A stretch of 64,000 bases of DNA from CAWAYH01 sp963786195 (lineage in GTDB: Bacteria; Acidobacteriota; Vicinamibacteria; Vicinamibacterales; 2-12-FULL-66-21). A program made the position numbers and the translations under genes. Where the stretch lies: positions 496,001 through 560,000 of the forward strand of contig CAWAYH010000006.1 of NCBI GenBank assembly GCA_963786195.1, read 5' to 3'. The notes under the pieces were generated by a model. The model was given only the letters and a program-made list of their open reading frames with translations, did not search any database and was not told where the DNA came from. Of this stretch, positions 61,694-64,000 are shown one piece after another. Position 1 is the stretch's first letter. Every line of letters begins with the position of its first letter.

Positions 61694-61752
61694 CGGCGCC
61701 GACGTTAACCGCCCGTCCCATCGCTGACAAGGTCCTTTCGGTGCCTGGCACC

Positions 61753-61797
61753 ATACCGACAGATAATATTATTATTGACAAATTTATTTGTCGGTAT
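61753..61797. promoter_or_regulatory. Long palindromic operator upstream of the ArsR-type gene
   Basis: A 45-base AT-rich imperfect palindrome whose outer ends are ATACCGACA and TGTCGGTAT, perfect inverted nonamers. It is strikingly AT-rich in a GC-rich region. It overlaps the candidate promoter of the regulator, so autoregulation is likely. Confidence 0.65.
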
Positions 61798-61803
61798 TAC
61801 CTT
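61775..61803 (+). promoter_or_regulatory. Candidate promoter of the ArsR-type gene
   Basis: TTGACA at 61775-61780 and TACCTT at 61798-61803 are 17 bases apart. Transcription would start close to the ATG at 61810, so the mRNA may be leaderless. Confidence 0.5.
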
Positions 61804-61809
61804 GCTCCC

Positions 61810-62406
61810 ATGCAGCACGGAGCTGGCGCGGACATCCAGGTCATCAACCGCCCGGAAGCGGCCGCCGCCGCCCTCCATCGCACCCGTCGCGTCCTGCTGA
61901 CGGCCCTCGCCGAGCCCGATTCGGCTGCCGGCCTCGCCCGTAAGCTCGGCCTCCCCCGGCAGCGACTCAACTACCACCTCCGCGAGCTCGAGCGCCGCGG
62001 CCTGATCGAATGCATCGAGGAACGCCGCAAGGGCAACTGCACCGAGCGCATCCTTCGCGCCACCGCACGATCGTTCGTCATCAGCCAGGAAGCGCTCGGC
62101 GCCCTGGGCGCCACGCCCGACGCCGCACGCGATCGCTTCAGCGCCGCGTACGCCGTCGCCGTCGCCGCGCAGACGATCCAGGACGTCTCCTCGCTCGATG
62201 TGCGGGCCAGAGAGGAACGCAAGCGTTTGTCGACCCTCACGCTCGAATCCGAAATCCGATTCGCGAGCGCCGAACGACGGGCCGCGTTCGCCGAGGAGCT
62301 CTCCGAGGCACTCGCGCGCCTCGTCGCCACCTATCACGACGAGCACGCGCCCGGCGGCCGCCGGTTCCGGCTCGTCACCGTCGTGCACCCAAGCAAAACC
62401 CGCTGA
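61810..62406 (+). CDS. ArsR-type winged-helix transcriptional regulator
   Basis: A 198-residue protein. The HTH at about residues 25-75 has TRRVLLTALAEPDSAAGLAR, LGLPRQRLNYHLRELERRGL and IECIEERRKGN. The remainder is helical without metal-binding cysteines of classical ArsR. It is followed after 21 bases by a SRPBCC protein, a frequent pair in which the regulator controls the partner. A 45-base palindrome covers its promoter. No ribosome site is visible, in line with a leaderless start. Confidence 0.88.
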   Translation: MQHGAGADIQVINRPEAAAAALHRTRRVLLTALAEPDSAAGLARKLGLPRQRLNYHLRELERRGLIECIEERRKGNCTERILRATARSFVISQEALGALGATPDAARDRFSAAYAVAVAAQTIQDVSSLDVRAREERKRLSTLTLESEIRFASAERRAAFAEELSEALARLVATYHDEHAPGGRRFRLVTVVHPSKTR

Positions 62407-62427
62407 TTGACGTTGAGGAGTAGTCAT

Positions 62428-63267
62428 ATGTCCAGCACGCCAGCCGCATCGATCGACAAAGCCGCACGAACCTTCAAGATGTCCCTGGACATCAACGCGT
62501 CGCCGGAAGACGTCTGGCGCGCGCTCACCGACGCCGACGAACTCGTGCGGTGGTTTCCTCTGGAGGCCCGCGTCACACCTGGCAAGGGCGGGTCGATCTT
62601 CTGGGGCTGGCACGAGCAGTGGGCCTGGGAGTCGCAGATCGAAACCTGGGAGCCCGGCCGCACCCTGCGCCTGATCGAGAATCGGCCGGCATTCGACGCG
62701 AACGGCAAGCCGATGGACGGCCCGACACAGAAGATGGCGATGGAGTTCACGCTCGAGACGCACGCAGGGCTGACGCGCGTCCGCCTCGTGCATTCCGGCT
62801 TCGGCCAGGGCGCGAACTGGGACGACGAGCTCGATGGTGTCAGCGCCGGATGGCAGCACGAGTTGCGCGGACTCAAGCTCTATCTCGAGCGCCACAAGGG
62901 ACTGGATCGACATCACGGGTTCGCGCAGAAGGTTTCATCGCTGGATCAGGCGACCGTATGGAGCCGACTCCTGAGCCCGGCGGCATTCGTCGTCACCAGC
63001 GGCCGCATCGCGCAGGACGAACGCTGCATAATCCGCGCGGCGACCGGCGACCAGTTCTCAGGCACGATCAACTGGCACAACCCGGGCGCCGACATCCTCC
63101 TGGTCGTCGACGATCTGGACGACGGCGTGTTTCGCTTGACGACGTGGCGCGCGGCCGGCAAGACGGGCGTTCAGACGTGGCTCTCCACCTACAATCCTCA
63201 GCACGTCGATCGCGTGCGCGAGTACGGCGCGCGGGCGAAAGCGCTCTTCGAGCAGCTGTTCCCGTAG
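62428..63267 (+). CDS. SRPBCC (AHSA1-like) ligand-binding protein, tandem domain
   Basis: A 279-residue protein. Domain 1 (residues 12-150) has MSLDINASPEDVWRALTDAD, ELVRWFPLEARV and LTRVRLVHSGFG. A second similar region from about 175 (WSRLLSPAAFV, GVFRLTTWRAAGKTGVQTWL) suggests two fused half-domains. SRPBCC folds bind hydrophobic ligands or aid stress responses. GAGGAG lies nine bases upstream. It is co-directional with, and probably controlled by, the ArsR-type regulator. Confidence 0.88.
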   Translation: MSSTPAASIDKAARTFKMSLDINASPEDVWRALTDADELVRWFPLEARVTPGKGGSIFWGWHEQWAWESQIETWEPGRTLRLIENRPAFDANGKPMDGPTQKMAMEFTLETHAGLTRVRLVHSGFGQGANWDDELDGVSAGWQHELRGLKLYLERHKGLDRHHGFAQKVSSLDQATVWSRLLSPAAFVVTSGRIAQDERCIIRAATGDQFSGTINWHNPGADILLVVDDLDDGVFRLTTWRAAGKTGVQTWLSTYNPQHVDRVREYGARAKALFEQLFP

Positions 63268-63273
63268 GACGTG

Positions 63274-64000
63274 TCATCTGCGCCTCGCAGGCACGATCGA
63301 TGGCGACAGCATGACCGCGACAATCAGCCCAACGAGCGTCCAGAAGCGCGCTTTCGGCCACGTCCGTATGAAATGGCGGCCTTCGCTGACGTCCGCCTGG
63401 CTGACGTAAGCGCCTGGCGACTGACGTTCCGCCTCTGCGTTGCGCTGGGCAGCGTCCGCTCGCTGCGCGTCCGGCCATCGAAACCCCGTCGCTGACACAT
63501 AGGAAGGGGTATCGAGCACCGGCGCATAGTACGTCTCGAGAATCAGGTTCTCGTGCCACGCGGCCCGGGCGTTTCCTGCGGACCACTGCCGATTCCTCTC
63601 CTGCACGTGAAGCACGCCTTCGCTCATGTACTGGTCTTCGCGAGATAGCGGATTCACCTTCAACGGAAGCGGGCGAACCTTCCACGACTCACGCCGTTCC
63701 TGCGCGACCGCCATCAGGCCCGCGCCATCGTCGCGCGAGCGAAAGGTTCCGGCTTCATCGTCGCGGATCTCGTACCCGAGGTGGACCACGGCGAGGAACA
63801 GCGCGAAGACGAGCGTCACGAGTGCGGCAAACGCGCCGACGCGCCTGAGTGCACGCCGGCCGAGCGCCATCGAGAACCGCTCCGGAGGATCCACACCGAT
63901 GCTGAAGAGCAGGCCGCTCACAATCGCTGCGCCGTTGAGGAAAACGTCGCGCATGTCGCCCACGCGGCCAGGGATGAACCACTGGAGCCACTCTTCGAGC
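63274..64000 (-). CDS. VanZ-like membrane protein, C-terminal part
   Basis: The frame is open from the right edge, where the first residues read LEEWLQWFIPGR and continue VGDMRDVFLNGAAIVSGLLF, the conserved E-x-LQ...R-x4-D-x3-N block of VanZ-like proteins. Two more spans follow (residues about 50-75 and near the C-terminus, FWTLVGLIVAVMLSPSI), with a soluble region between. VanZ-like proteins are linked to envelope or glycopeptide tolerance, but the function is not settled. The 5' end lies outside the window. Confidence 0.75.
   Translation of the reverse strand, partial: LEEWLQWFIPGRVGDMRDVFLNGAAIVSGLLFSIGVDPPERFSMALGRRALRRVGAFAALVTLVFALFLAVVHLGYEIRDDEAGTFRSRDDGAGLMAVAQERRESWKVRPLPLKVNPLSREDQYMSEGVLHVQERNRQWSAGNARAAWHENLILETYYAPVLDTPSYVSATGFRWPDAQRADAAQRNAEAERQSPGAYVSQADVSEGRHFIRTWPKARFWTLVGLIVAVMLSPSIVPARRR

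Overview
The window is GC-rich bacterial chromosome, probably from Acidobacteriota, most likely the Vicinamibacteria (former subdivision 6). This is inferred from gene content: three orphan MacB/FtsX-type permeases of the acidobacterial ADOP kind, Ser/Thr kinases fused to TolB-like propellers or to AAA/TPR modules, a VWFA-related acidobacterial-type protein, PadR regulators beside ADOPs, secreted amidohydrolases and an S9 peptidase. No rRNA, CRISPR array, insertion sequence or prophage was seen. One tRNA (Leu, anticodon TAG) is present.

Layout. 1-5.6 kb: end of a carboxypeptidase-regulatory-like protein, gamma-glutamyltransferase, a beta/gamma-crystallin-like lipoprotein and a multi-membrane-span patatin phospholipase. 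5.6-13.4 kb: a kinase-AAA-TPR protein directly behind an acetoacetate-decarboxylase-like gene, then a catalase-like protein paired with a dihaem cytochrome c. 13.5-23.2 kb: DUF2207 protein, ADOP permease, two tiny genes, a TMEM175-like channel, a WYL regulator, and egtB-egtD for ergothioneine. 23.5-31.7 kb: the housekeeping core tRNA-Leu, tig, clpP, clpX, lon, engB, rho (proteostasis, ribosome assembly, termination). 31.8-39.4 kb: VWFA protein, secreted S9 peptidase and two amidohydrolases with a cupin protein. 39.4-50.2 kb: PadR-ADOP modules, an aldo/keto reductase, a kinase-TolB protein, rpmE and a third ADOP. 50.2-54.1 kb: an MrfA-type helicase with its MrfB-type exonuclease. 54.5-64 kb: amino-acid permease, SDR, DUF547, alpha/beta hydrolase, LolA-like and TPR proteins, a PLP decarboxylase, an ArsR-type regulator with a SRPBCC partner, and the end of a VanZ-like membrane protein.

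Two things cut across the window. First, about twenty reading-frame breaks occur in otherwise intact genes, including one extra base in the conserved core gene clpX. Most of these are best read as indel errors in the assembly rather than pseudogenes, so broken genes are annotated here as single genes with the break noted. Second, the intergenic spacers carry several families of short-word tandem arrays arranged as inverted arms. In four convergent gene pairs the inverted repeat fills the spacer from one stop codon to the other. Other copies sit just upstream of start codons, and related short palindromes occur inside coding sequence (engB, patatin). This repeat system is the most unusual feature of the window.
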